NCBI RefSeq assembly: GCF_025643255.1
Contig: NZ_CP087112.1
Span: 248,001-312,000, forward strand
Source of the DNA: Halomonas sp. 7T
GTDB lineage: Bacteria; Pseudomonadota; Gammaproteobacteria; Pseudomonadales; Halomonadaceae
Reading direction: 5' to 3'
Length of the DNA stretch: 64,000 bases
Shown: positions 1-9,400 of the stretch, piece by piece
Numbering within the stretch: position 1 is the first letter of the stretch
Layout of the letters: each line of letters starts with the position of its first letter
Notes under the pieces: generated by a model
What the model saw: the letters and a program-made list of their open reading frames with translations, nothing else
What the model was told of the DNA's origin: nothing
Databases searched by the model: none
Position numbers and translations under genes: made by a program

Positions 1-2
1 AG

Positions 3-938
3 CTTCACGTGGTAAAGCCTCCCGCCGCCACGCTGGAAGACCTGCTGCGCTTTCATACCCCGCGTTACCTGGATGAACTGCAATCCGGGGACGAAGCACA
101 GGGCGGTAACGGCGGCGACTGCGCCCCCTACATGCCGGGCAGTTGGGCAGCGGCGACCCGCTCAGCGGGGCTGGCCATCGCCGCGGTTGAGGCGGTAGCA
201 CGGGGCGAGGTGGATAACGCCTACGCGCTGTGCCGCCCGCCGGGCCACCATGCCGAAGCCGATCAGGGTCGAGGGTTCTGCCTGTTAGGCAATATCCCTG
301 TGGCGGTGATGCGTGCCCGCGCCCTGGGCCAAGCCTACCGGGTCGCGATACTCGATTGGGATGTTCATCACGGCAACGGCCAGCAGGCGGCGTTTTATAA
401 CGACTCCGACGTACTGACCGTTTCGTTACACCAAGCCGCGAACTACCCGCTGGACACCGGCGGTTTTGACGAGCAGGGCGAAGGGGCCGGGTTAGGCACT
501 AACCTCAACCTGCCGTTGCCTCCTGGCTGTGGCATTGGGGCCTACGCGTATGCGATGGAAACGCTGGTGCTACCCGCGCTGGAAGCGTTCAACCCCGACC
601 TGATCGTGGTGGCCTGTGGCTATGATGCCTGCGCCAAAGACCCGCTAGGCAAGATGCTGCTCAATAGCCAAGCCTTCGCCACCATGACCGCCCAAGTGAA
701 GGCCGTGGCAGAACGCTGCTGCAGTGGCAAGCTGGTGGTGGTGCATGAAGGTGGCTACTCAGAAGGCTATGTGCCGCTTTGCGGCCATGCGGTGATCCAA
801 ACCCTCGCGGGTAGCGACACCTCTGTTTTTGATCCGCAAAATGACGAAATTGCCGCCTGGGGCTACCAATCGCTGCAGCCGCATCAGCAGGCGTTAATCG
901 ATGGCTGGCAACAACAGTGGGAGCAAATAACCCGATGA
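3..938 (+). CDS. Histone deacetylase family protein (5' end outside window)
   Basis: Zn-dependent deacetylase of the class II HDAC / acetylpolyamine amidohydrolase family. The reading frame is open to the window edge and the visible protein begins inside the family's N-terminal region (LLRFHTPRYLDEL), so the true start lies upstream. Family motifs are present: RPPGHHAE near visible residue 80, the metal and active-site segment DWDVHHGNG from visible residue 118, and VACGYDA and HEGGYSEGY further on. The substrate, protein or acetylated polyamine, cannot be told from sequence. Its TGA overlaps the ATG of the following aminotransferase gene by 4 nt, so the two are probably translationally coupled. 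Confidence 0.9.
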   Translation, partial: LHVVKPPAATLEDLLRFHTPRYLDELQSGDEAQGGNGGDCAPYMPGSWAAATRSAGLAIAAVEAVARGEVDNAYALCRPPGHHAEADQGRGFCLLGNIPVAVMRARALGQAYRVAILDWDVHHGNGQQAAFYNDSDVLTVSLHQAANYPLDTGGFDEQGEGAGLGTNLNLPLPPGCGIGAYAYAMETLVLPALEAFNPDLIVVACGYDACAKDPLGKMLLNSQAFATMTAQVKAVAERCCSGKLVVVHEGGYSEGYVPLCGHAVIQTLAGSDTSVFDPQNDEIAAWGYQSLQPHQQALIDGWQQQWEQITR

Positions 939-1891
939 CACCGCTTTATGATCGTGACGGCTGGATCTGGCAGGATGGCCAGTGGCTTGCCTGGCGGGAC
1001 GCCAAAGTACACGTGTTTACCCATACGCTGCACTACGGCATGGGCTGCTTTGAAGGCGTGCGCGCCTACGCAGGGGCGCAAGGCCCCCAACTGTTTCGGG
1101 TGGCAGAGCATACCCGCAGGCTAGTGGAAAGCGCCCACTCGTTGGACATTCCGCTGCCGTTTAGCGAAGCCGAGCTGATTGATGCCCAGCGCGAAAGCGT
1201 GACCAAAAACGGATTAAGCAGCGCCTATTTAAAGCCCACCGTTTTTCTAGGTGCCGAAGGCCTGGGGCTGCGTGCCCAAGGGCTGACCACCCATGTGATG
1301 ATTGCCGCCTGGGATTTAGGGCCGTACATTTCGCCTCACGCGGCGTCTCACGGCCTGCGCGCTTTAACTTCTTCCTGGGCGCGCCACCACGTCAATATCA
1401 GCCTATGCCGCGCTAAAACCAGCGGTCACTACGTGAATTCGATGCTGGCGCTCAACACGGCAGTGAAAGCCGGTTTTGATGAAACCATCATGCTCGACCC
1501 AGAAGGCTATGTGGCCGAGGCCTCGGCGGCGAACGTCTTTTTACTGCGTGATGGCGTGCTGCATACCCCAGAAGTGACCTCCTGCCTGCAGGGCATCACC
1601 CGGGATAGCGTCATTCAACTGGCCCGGGATGTATTAGGGATTGAGGTCAAAGAGCGGCGTATTACTCGCGATGAGCTCTACACCGCCGATGAAGCGTTTT
1701 TAACCGGCACCGCCGCCGAAATTCTGCCGCTAAGAGAGCTGGATGGGCGCAGAATCGGCACTCGCGCTGGGGCACCGCCACCCAGCGAGCCGATTGCCGC
1801 CCAAAGCGTGACGGCTCAGCTGCAGCATCTCTACCGCCAAGCGGTACGCGGCGAGCTAGACGCCTACCGGCACTGGCTAACTCCGGCCTAA
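935..1891 (+). CDS. ilvE: Branched-chain amino acid aminotransferase
   Basis: PLP-dependent class IV aminotransferase that interconverts leucine, isoleucine and valine with their 2-oxo acids. The 318-residue product is close to the usual 305-310. It has the N-terminal YDRDGWIWQDGQW and HYGMGCFEGVRAY segments, the probable PLP lysine K161 in CRAKTSGHYVNS, and the C-terminal EASAANVFLL and FLTGTAAEI motifs that contact the cofactor. An in-frame start 18 nt upstream exists, but the ATG at 935 forms the ATGA overlap with the deacetylase stop and has GGGAG upstream, so I chose it. Other class IV enzymes such as D-amino-acid transaminase or aminodeoxychorismate lyase are less likely given the FEGVRAY motif. 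Confidence 0.88.
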   Translation: MTPLYDRDGWIWQDGQWLAWRDAKVHVFTHTLHYGMGCFEGVRAYAGAQGPQLFRVAEHTRRLVESAHSLDIPLPFSEAELIDAQRESVTKNGLSSAYLKPTVFLGAEGLGLRAQGLTTHVMIAAWDLGPYISPHAASHGLRALTSSWARHHVNISLCRAKTSGHYVNSMLALNTAVKAGFDETIMLDPEGYVAEASAANVFLLRDGVLHTPEVTSCLQGITRDSVIQLARDVLGIEVKERRITRDELYTADEAFLTGTAAEILPLRELDGRRIGTRAGAPPPSEPIAAQSVTAQLQHLYRQAVRGELDAYRHWLTPA

Positions 1892-1920
1892 CCCTTGGCA
1901 TAGCCCCGGGGTTAATGGGG

Positions 1921-3030
1921 CTAGCCGTGCTGCTGAATCGCCTTCTCCAGCGCGGCTAATCTGCCTGGGGCCAGTGCATCTTCCACCGCCGTAATACGGA
2001 TCACGTTGGCCAGTTCAGGGTGGGCCAAGCGTGCCACCAACACGCCCTCGGCCAGCAGCTCCTGGTGAACCGCTGCAGCCAATTCCGCGCTGGAGAGCCG
2101 AATGCCGATGAAGTTCGTCGCGCTGGGCAGTACGTCGGCCCCCCGGCCGATAAAGTGCAGCGCCAGCTGCTCACGGCGGGCTTTCACCGCTTCAATGTGC
2201 TGCTGTACTTCCTCGGGGTGATCGAGCACGACTTCAGCCGCCGCCTGGGTGAACGACGACACCGCGTAGTGAATACGCACCTTCATCATCATCGCCAGCA
2301 CGTCAGGCTCGGCAATCGCGTAGCCAATGCGCATCCCGGCAAGGCCGTGGGCTTTGGAGAGGGTGCGTAGGCGAATCACCCCCGGCAGCGCTTTGCCGAG
2401 AAAATCGCTGCCTGCATCGTCACGAAAATCCCCGTAGGCCTCATCCAACAGCAGCCAGCACGCCTCCGGCAGCGCCTCGCGCAGCTTGATAATCGCGCTA
2501 TCGCTATGCAGGTGGCCGCTGGGGTTATCGGGGTTCGCCAAATACACCAACCGCGCCTCTTCTTGATGAGCCGCTGCTGCCAGCGCTTCTAAGTCCGGGG
2601 CGAGTACGCCGGGGGCTTCATGGTAGCTGGGCTCAACCAACCGGCAGCCCTGGCCCTGGGTGAAGTAACCAAAGGTGGGGTAGGTGCCTGCGGTGCTCAC
2701 CACGGCATCGCCCGCGGTGCAGGTGGTGCGCAGCGCCAGGGCGATTAGGCTGTCGGCACCGGCATCGACCAGCAGGTGCTCCAGGGGGATGTTCTGCTGC
2801 GCGCTCACGCGTTGGCGTACCCCTAATGCCTCGGCATCGCCATAGCAGTAAACGTGCTGCGCCACCGCATCGCCAAAGTGCTCCCGCAGGGCGCGATGGG
2901 GCATGTCTAACCCCTCGTTAGAGCCCAGCCGATGGGGCAGCTCTCGGCCAAGTTTACGCTCCAACACTTTAATGCCGGGGAACGGGTTTGCAGGGCCTTC
3001 GCCTGTGAGGTGTTTAGGGTAGCGGGGCAT
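1921..3030 (-). CDS. HisC-like PLP-dependent aminotransferase
   Basis: Fold type I class I/II aminotransferase, 369 residues, most similar in motif layout to histidinol-phosphate aminotransferase. Visible are the LGSNEG substrate loop (35-40), YGDAEALGVRQRV, ANPDNPSGH (165-173), LLLDEAYGDF, and the Schiff-base lysine K226 in TLSKAHGLAGMRIGYA. No other histidine biosynthesis gene is nearby and the gene converges on ilvE, so it may be a paralogue acting on aromatic or other amino acids rather than the biosynthetic HisC. The substrate is unresolved. Confidence 0.82.
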   Translation of the reverse strand: MPRYPKHLTGEGPANPFPGIKVLERKLGRELPHRLGSNEGLDMPHRALREHFGDAVAQHVYCYGDAEALGVRQRVSAQQNIPLEHLLVDAGADSLIALALRTTCTAGDAVVSTAGTYPTFGYFTQGQGCRLVEPSYHEAPGVLAPDLEALAAAAHQEEARLVYLANPDNPSGHLHSDSAIIKLREALPEACWLLLDEAYGDFRDDAGSDFLGKALPGVIRLRTLSKAHGLAGMRIGYAIAEPDVLAMMMKVRIHYAVSSFTQAAAEVVLDHPEEVQQHIEAVKARREQLALHFIGRGADVLPSATNFIGIRLSSAELAAAVHQELLAEGVLVARLAHPELANVIRITAVEDALAPGRLAALEKAIQQHG

Positions 3031-3138
3031 AACGTCTCCAAAATAAATCGCATAAACGGTAGCTTAGCACTGCAGTGGCTGCACTCGAATCAGCATACTG
3101 TATAAGCGCTCATTCGCTGTGCATCGTGTGACACCATT

Positions 3139-3169
3139 AAAAAAGCCGCCCATAATGGACGGCTGAAAA
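3139..3169 (-). terminator. Rho-independent terminator after the dctPQM operon
   Basis: Stem 3144-3151 pairs with 3157-3164 (one mismatch) around a 5-nt loop. On the minus strand it is followed by an unbroken T run (3143-3139). It lies 22 nt beyond the dctM stop. Confidence 0.7.
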
Positions 3170-3190
3170 ATACCACGTTATATCATTGAG

Positions 3191-4519
3191 TTAGCGCCAT
3201 GAGGGGCCGCCCATTACATCAGGTAACCAGAGGGCGATTTGTGGGAAGGCTAATACCAACGCTAACACCACCAATTGCGCAAGGATAAAAGGCACAACCC
3301 CTTTATACATATGCTTGAGTGTCACTTCTGGCGGGGTGATCGCCCGTAAGTAGAAGATTGCCGGTGCCAGCGGTGGGGTGAGATAGCTGGTTTGTAGCAC
3401 GACCAGGAAGGCAACACAGAACCAGATCTCATCAAAGCCCAGCATCCTGACAATCGGCATGGCTACCGGGATAATAATCAGCACGACGGAGATCAGGTCC
3501 AGCACAAACCCTGCAATAAACGCGATGAGTAGGATGAGACCTAGAATCATCCAGGGGCTTAATCCGGTTCCCATCAAGAGCCCTTGCACCGTGGCCATCC
3601 CGCCAGAGGCAAAGAACACCCCAGCAAACATACTGCCGCCTAATACAATCAGCAGGATCATCGCGGAAATGTTGACGGTCTTGATGGCAGAGGTCCACAT
3701 AACCGACGCATTCAGGTTACGATAAGCCGCCGCTAAAATAATGGCTCCCAACGCACCGCACGCGGCTGCTTCAGTAGGCGTTGCCATACCTAACAGAATG
3801 GTGCCCAGCACGGTGAAGATCAGCAGCATGGTCGGCACTAACGCAATCAACGTGATACGCAGTTTTTCACCGAGGGGAACATCGGGCTCCTGCTCTTGAA
3901 TGCGCGGCGCCATTTCTGGCTTTAAATACGCAACCCCAATGATGTAGGCCATAAACATCAGCGCCATCAAAAAGCCTGGGATCAGCAAGCCGCTGAACAG
4001 TGAGCCTACTGATACTCCGGCAACAGGGCCAAGTACCACCACGGTGATAGAGGGAGGTATTGCCGTGCCCAGAGAACCGCTGGCGCAGATGGTGCCTGAC
4101 ATCAGGCTTTTGCTGTATTGGTGCTTGAGCATGACGGGAATGGCCAGCATGCCAATCACCGCTTCCGTTGCCCCCACCACGCCGCTGGAAGCAGCAAACA
4201 GCGTTCCTAAAATGATCGCCCCGATGCCCAGCCCGCCGGGTAGGCGGCGCGTCCACATATGAATCGCTTCAAACAACCGCTCGGCAATGCCGGAACGCTC
4301 AAGCATGGCGCCCATAAAGATAAATAGCGGCACCGCTGCAAGAATCGAGTTAGACGCGGTATCTTCGATTTTGGTCAACAGCTGATAAGCGGCCACATCG
4401 CCAAACTGAATAATGCCAAAGCCGGTGGCCACCAGAATCATTGAAAAGGCGATTGGAAACCCCGCAATGATTAACGCCATCAGCGCGGGGAACATCAACA
4501 ACGCAAGGTAGCTACTCAT
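3191..4519 (-). CDS. dctM: TRAP transporter large permease, DctM family
   Basis: Integral membrane protein of 442 residues, the usual DctM length, with about 12-13 hydrophobic segments. It forms the ion-coupled translocation channel of a tripartite ATP-independent periplasmic transporter. Typical features are the N-terminal FPIAFSMILVATGFGI segment, ASGSLGTAIPPSI and FVLDLISVVLIIIPVAMPI. The start ATG overlaps the dctQ stop by 4 nt. It is the last gene of a dctP-dctQ-dctM operon and is followed by a terminator hairpin. The solute is set by DctP. Confidence 0.92.
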   Translation of the reverse strand: MSSYLALLMFPALMALIIAGFPIAFSMILVATGFGIIQFGDVAAYQLLTKIEDTASNSILAAVPLFIFMGAMLERSGIAERLFEAIHMWTRRLPGGLGIGAIILGTLFAASSGVVGATEAVIGMLAIPVMLKHQYSKSLMSGTICASGSLGTAIPPSITVVVLGPVAGVSVGSLFSGLLIPGFLMALMFMAYIIGVAYLKPEMAPRIQEQEPDVPLGEKLRITLIALVPTMLLIFTVLGTILLGMATPTEAAACGALGAIILAAAYRNLNASVMWTSAIKTVNISAMILLIVLGGSMFAGVFFASGGMATVQGLLMGTGLSPWMILGLILLIAFIAGFVLDLISVVLIIIPVAMPIVRMLGFDEIWFCVAFLVVLQTSYLTPPLAPAIFYLRAITPPEVTLKHMYKGVVPFILAQLVVLALVLAFPQIALWLPDVMGGPSWR

Positions 4520-5031
4520 TCGGCCGACTCCTCTGTGGGATGTTTACCCATGAGCAAACACAGTGACTTCAGAAGCTCAGCGACTACCTGCAGTGCCAGC
4601 AGCGCAAACCCGACAAACCATACCGTGAAAATCGGCCAAACGACCGGGTTCCAAGCGGAACGGCCTGAGCGCTCATTGCTTTCAAACGCAGACAACGCAT
4701 ACTTGGAGAGCTCCCATACCAGCCACACCAATATGGGGAGAAAGAGCACGTACCCTATCGCGCGGATAGCCGCATTCGCACGCTGGCTGAGCTGTAGCGC
4801 GACAATATCCACACTGACGTGTTGGCCAATACGCAGTGCATTAGCCATACCCAGCATGAACATTGCCCCCATCACCATGTAGCTCACTTCAAAGGCCCAT
4901 AAGGTAGGCCTGCCAGCTACGTAGCGGCTAAATACTTCAATGATTAAGGCGCCGATCAAGGGAAAGACGAGAAGGGCGCCCAACCAGCCAGCAAAGCGGG
5001 TCAGCGCCTCTATGGATCGAATTAGTTTCAT
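4516..5031 (-). CDS. dctQ: TRAP transporter small permease, DctQ family
   Basis: Small membrane subunit of 171 residues with four hydrophobic segments, bridging the periplasmic receptor and the large permease. The motif region RPTLWAFEVSYMVMGAMFMLG is typical of the family (split here: RPTLWAFEVSY, then MVMGAMFMLG). It is translationally coupled to dctM by a 4-nt overlap and separated from dctP by about 90 nt containing a hairpin. Confidence 0.9.
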   Translation of the reverse strand: MKLIRSIEALTRFAGWLGALLVFPLIGALIIEVFSRYVAGRPTLWAFEVSYMVMGAMFMLGMANALRIGQHVSVDIVALQLSQRANAAIRAIGYVLFLPILVWLVWELSKYALSAFESNERSGRSAWNPVVWPIFTVWFVGFALLALQVVAELLKSLCLLMGKHPTEESAE

Positions 5032-5070
5032 GAGGGGAGTCTCAGCGGATCAAAGGGACATAAGCCAATA

Positions 5071-5101
5071 AACAAAAGAGAGGCCTGTTAAGGCCCCTCT
5101 C
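5071..5101 (-). terminator. Hairpin between dctP and dctQ, possible partial terminator
   Basis: Downstream of the dctP stop, the segment 5078-5101 folds as GAGAGG/CCTCTC continued by CCT/AGG, with a small bulge and a GTTA loop. On the minus strand it is followed by TTTTGTTT. A leaky terminator or mRNA-stabilising hairpin here would give more binding protein than permease, which is known for other TRAP and ABC operons. Its function here is inferred. Confidence 0.5.
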
Positions 5102-5120
5102 ATTGTTTTAAAAGTGGCTA

Positions 5121-6173
5121 CTAACGGCCCATCACACCAATAGGCAGTCGATATTCAGACCAGTTGTTCATGCTATCTTTAAACGAGCGCTGAGATTCGA
5201 GTACTCGCGCAAACCACTCATTGTCAGCGGCATACTCATCTTCCCACTTGGTTGTTTCTTCATAAATGGCATCGATGAAGGACTGGTCCAGCTCGATCAG
5301 CTCGTTGGGGCCATCGACCAGCGCTTGGTATGCTTCAAGGTCAGCGAACGAGCTCGCAAGCCACGTATCAAACACAGATAGCTTGCCGGCCAAGCGCAGC
5401 ATGCTCTGGTCTTCCTCGGATAACTCATCCCACGTGCTGGTATTTACTTGGCACTCAAGGAAACCGCCTGACTGGTGAACGCCAGGCGTAATCACGTACT
5501 GCGCGACTTCCTGGAACCCAGTGGGACGGTTCATTTCAGGGCTACCCCACTCGGCAGCATCAATCACGCCACGTTCAAGGGCGCTGTAGATATCGCTACC
5601 CGCCATGACGACCGTAGACGCGCCCAGACGAGAAGCAATTTCGGCCCATGCGCCGGAGGTGCGCAGGCGCAGCCCCTGGAAGTCTTCAAGCGTTCTAACC
5701 GGCTTGTTAGAGTGGAGAAAAATTTCAGTACCCAGAATGGCACAAGGGAAGGCAACCACGTCAAACACCTCACGACGATACTCTTCGTACAGGTCAGCAC
5801 CGCCCCCTTCGTACATCCATAGCATGAACTCTTCCGGCGTTAGGCCGCTGGAGTGGCCTGCTAACAGGGCCGTTGTTGGGTCTGTGCCATAGTCATAGTT
5901 AATATAGTTATGGCTAACCTGGGCAACGCCAGATTTAACGGTGTTGGTAACACGCAGTGCGCTGCCGAGGGTGCCGCCAGGGTAGACCTCGATAGCAATT
6001 TTATCGTTGGTGAGTTCGTTAACGCGGTCAGCAAACATCTGCGCATCGCGCTCAAGCCACGGGCCACCACTCCAGGGGGTGGCCATGCGCCAATTGATTT
6101 CTGCAGCGGAGGCAGCGGCCGATACGCCAACACTTAGGCCGACTGCTAAAGCAATTTTATTTACGTTATACAT
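5121..6173 (-). CDS. dctP: TRAP transporter periplasmic solute-binding protein, DctP/TakP type
   Basis: Extracytoplasmic receptor of 350 residues with a signal peptide (MYNVNKIALAVGLSVGVSAAASAA). The start at 6173 was chosen over an upstream in-frame ATG because AGAGGA lies just in front of it. The mature N-terminus EINWRMATPWSGG, the GLRLRTSG arginine segment that normally clamps a carboxylate, and AAEWGSPEMN resemble TakP-like receptors for 2-oxo or hydroxy monocarboxylates. The exact ligand is not known. It is the first gene of dctP-dctQ-dctM, and its roughly 290-nt upstream gap, shared with the divergent SMC operon, must hold the promoter. Confidence 0.9.
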   Translation of the reverse strand: MYNVNKIALAVGLSVGVSAAASAAEINWRMATPWSGGPWLERDAQMFADRVNELTNDKIAIEVYPGGTLGSALRVTNTVKSGVAQVSHNYINYDYGTDPTTALLAGHSSGLTPEEFMLWMYEGGGADLYEEYRREVFDVVAFPCAILGTEIFLHSNKPVRTLEDFQGLRLRTSGAWAEIASRLGASTVVMAGSDIYSALERGVIDAAEWGSPEMNRPTGFQEVAQYVITPGVHQSGGFLECQVNTSTWDELSEEDQSMLRLAGKLSVFDTWLASSFADLEAYQALVDGPNELIELDQSFIDAIYEETTKWEDEYAADNEWFARVLESQRSFKDSMNNWSEYRLPIGVMGR

Positions 6174-6460
6174 GATGATTTCCTCTTGCATGGAGCGTTA
6201 TAAGTTTGTTCGCTGGCCATTTTTTATGGTTATCGTTATTTGAAGTTACCACCTTCGCGAATGCAGCATTTGGCCCAAACTCAGAAGTATTATGCTGAAC
6301 CTCAGCACTGGGCATGCCAAAAGCATCAAGTTTGGCGAAACAAGCCTTGACGACAATCATACTTACAGAGGTTTTGGCTACGGTGCGGACAAACGCAATG
6401 TTAGATTAGCGTGGCCTTAAATTATTTGAGAAAAAAATAGCAGCAGACCAAGGATACGGC

Positions 6461-9400
6461 ATGGCTCACTTATTGCGCATCGTGATGATTCACGGCCACC
6501 TGAACGGCGTGGTCGAACTCAGTGTGGACGGCCACACCAATATTTGCGGCACCAACGCCTCCGGTAAAACCACGCTGCAGCGGCTGGTGCCGGTGTTTTA
6601 CGGCGAGCTACCCAACAAAGTCGTTCCCAAAACGCGCATGAAGTTCGATGCGTTCTATCTGCCCCACCGCAACAGCTACCTGGTGTACGAATACCGCCGT
6701 GAGGCGGGCAACGTGTGCCAGGCGGTGCTGACCCGCAAGCAGGAAGGCGGGGTGGAGTACCGTTTTGTGGGCGCACCTTACCAGCCGGAAGATTACTTGG
6801 TAGACACCGAGCAAGGCCCGCTGGCGCTGGACTACACCCAGTGGGCCAGTGGCCTGCGCCGCAGCGGCACGCCGGTGTCGCCTAAGCTGGGCGCTACTTC
6901 TGAATTCCGTTCGGTGATCCAAAACGACTTCACCCAGCTGCACGGCAACAGTCGCGATGGCCTAAAGCTGCGCCAGATCGCCGCGCAGTTCAGCTTGGTG
7001 AACCCCGAGCGGCGCATTCGCCATATCGAAAAGCTGGTCTCGGCGGTGCACGCCAAAGAGGGCAAGATGGACACCCTCAAAACCATGCTGGCGGCGATTT
7101 TCGAGGAAGATGGCGTCGAGCTGCCGGTGACGCGCATCCGCAGCGCCAAAGCCCGCGAGTGGATTGCTCAGATGCGCCAGTCCATGCGCCTGGAACCGCT
7201 GCAGGCCTCGTTGGCCAAGCTCTCTGGTATCGACCGCGAACTGGCCGAGCTCGACACCACCCTCTGGCAGCTCAAGCCCCAACTGGCCGCTGACCGGGAG
7301 CAGGCGCAGCGGCAGATCGCGGACCTAGACAGCGAACTCAACCGCCACCAGCGGGAGTTTCAGGCCGAAGAGCAGGCCTACACCGAACAGCGGGATGCGC
7401 TCAACGACCAGCACAGCGAAGTGGCAAGCCGCCTGCAGCACACCCAGCGCCGCCTCAACGACCTGCAAGCCCAGTTCGAGCACTACGCCGATGCGGACAT
7501 GCCCGGCCTGGAACGGGATATCAACGCGCTGCCCCAGTGGCGCGAGCAGTACGAAGAGCTAAAGAAACATTTGCAGCTTCTTCAGGATAAGTTCAAGGAG
7601 AGCCAAGCGCGTTTAGATGGCCGACTGCGCGAGCTATCCGAAACCCTCGCTCGCCAAACCCAAGAGAGCCAAGAACTGATTGACGCGCTGGTCGAGGAGA
7701 AAGCTGAGCGCCGCGAGCAGCAGTGGCAAACCGAGCAGCAGCACAACGAGCGCTACCAGCAGGCCCGCCAGCGGTTAGAGAGCGAATACCAAGCCCAACT
7801 AGAGCTAGGCGTTGAGCAGCTGGCCGAGCTAAAAGCCCAGCTCGCCATGCCCAGCCAAACCCGCGAGGAAGCCCAGGAAGCCGAGCTTGCCCAGGCGCGA
7901 TTGGATGACGCCCAGCAGGCACGTAGCAGCGCCGCCGCCACCTTGGAAGCGCTGCGCCGCGAGCTGGAAGCCCACAAGCGCGAACGCGATACCGCCGAGC
8001 AGCATCTGGTGCAGTGCCGCCAACAGCGCGAGTGCGCCGAGCAGCACTGCTACACGCTCTACCAGCAGCAAACCCCCGAGCAGGGCAGCCTGCGTTACTT
8101 CTTGCGCTACCAGTGCCCCGGCTGGGAACAGCAGCTCGGCAAGGTGATTGCCCCCGAGCTGCTGGAGCGCCGCGATCTCGCCCCTCAGCTAGCCGAAAAC
8201 GCCAGCGACGACCTGTTCGGCCTAGCGCTGGACCTTTCCGCCATTGCACTGCCCGACTACGCCCAGGATGAAGCCAGCCTGCTGGCCACCATTGAAGAAG
8301 CGGAAAGTGCCAAAGCCCGCGCCCAGAGCGCCTGCGTGGCCGCTGAAAAAACCCTCAAACAGCACAATGAACGCGTGCAGCAAACGGATGACGCCCAGGA
8401 CACCGCCCGCCTAGCCCAACAGCGCGCCGAGCAGGAAGTGGAGTACGCTCTGGAAGCGCGCCGCCAGCAGCAGGCCCGCCACGCGGAAAGCCAAAAAGCC
8501 CGCCGTGCCCACATCGAAGCCGCGCTAACCCGACAAGAGCAGGCGCAGGCCGAGCTACGCGACGAGAAGCGCGACGCGTTGGCTGAACTGGCCGAGACCC
8601 ACCAAGGCCAGTTGCTAGAGCTCAAGGCCGACGCCCAAAGCCAGCTCGATAGCCTGGATGCCCAGCTGCGCCAGTATAAACAGCAGCTCAGCGATGCCAA
8701 CGCCGAACACCTGCGCCAGCGCGAAGAGCTGGATGCTGCCTTCAGCCAGGAGCTAGCCGAGCAGGGCGTCGACCCCAACCAGCTAAAAGCCACCAAAACC
8801 CGCCTGGATGAGCAAAGCGAGCGCATACGCAAAACCGCCGCCCGCCAGGAAGAGCTGGCCGAGTACCAGCGCTTTATGCGCATCGAGTGGGGCCAGCACA
8901 AACCGCAGCTCGTAGCGGAAGAGGCTGAACTGGCCCAACGCGATCAGCAGCTAAAGCGCGATAAAGCCCACCTGAAAAACAGCTTCCACGCCGCCCGGGA
9001 TGCCCACCAGCAGGCGGTGAACGGCCTCAAAACCCAGCGCGATAGCGCCCGTGGCACCCTGGAAGCCCTCACTCCGCTGCTCAACCAGCTAGAAAGCCTG
9101 GAGCTAGTGGCCGAAAGCGCACCGGTTGAGACCAGCGTGGGCGATGTGGACGAGCGCATTGAGCGCACCCGCCAAGCGCTGACCAGCCGCCACCAACAGC
9201 TAGAACAACTGCGCCGAGGCTGCCTGGACGTGGAGAGCCAGCTGATCAAAGATGCCAGCAGCGGCTTTGCCGATGCGCTACAAAGCGAGCGCGACAAGCT
9301 GCCCAGCGACAGCCCACGGCTGCTATTACCGCTGCTGCGCGGCATGCTCAAACTGCTCGAAGACCAACAGCAGCAGCTGATTCAGGAAGGGCGCAACCTC

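Noticed and set aside
4044..4882. Plus-strand frames opposite dctM and dctQ
   Set aside because: Antisense shadows of hydrophobic membrane genes with no signs of expression.
6166..6360. Short minus-strand frame upstream of dctP
   Set aside because: It overlaps the dctP ribosome binding site and start and lies in the promoter gap; the product shows no recognisable features.
8257..8901. Long minus-strand frame inside the SMC-like gene (214 codons, Ser/Arg/Trp-rich)
   Set aside because: It mirrors the GC-rich, coiled-coil codons of the real gene, has no family motif and no ribosome binding site; several similar shadows lie along 6.5-12 kb.
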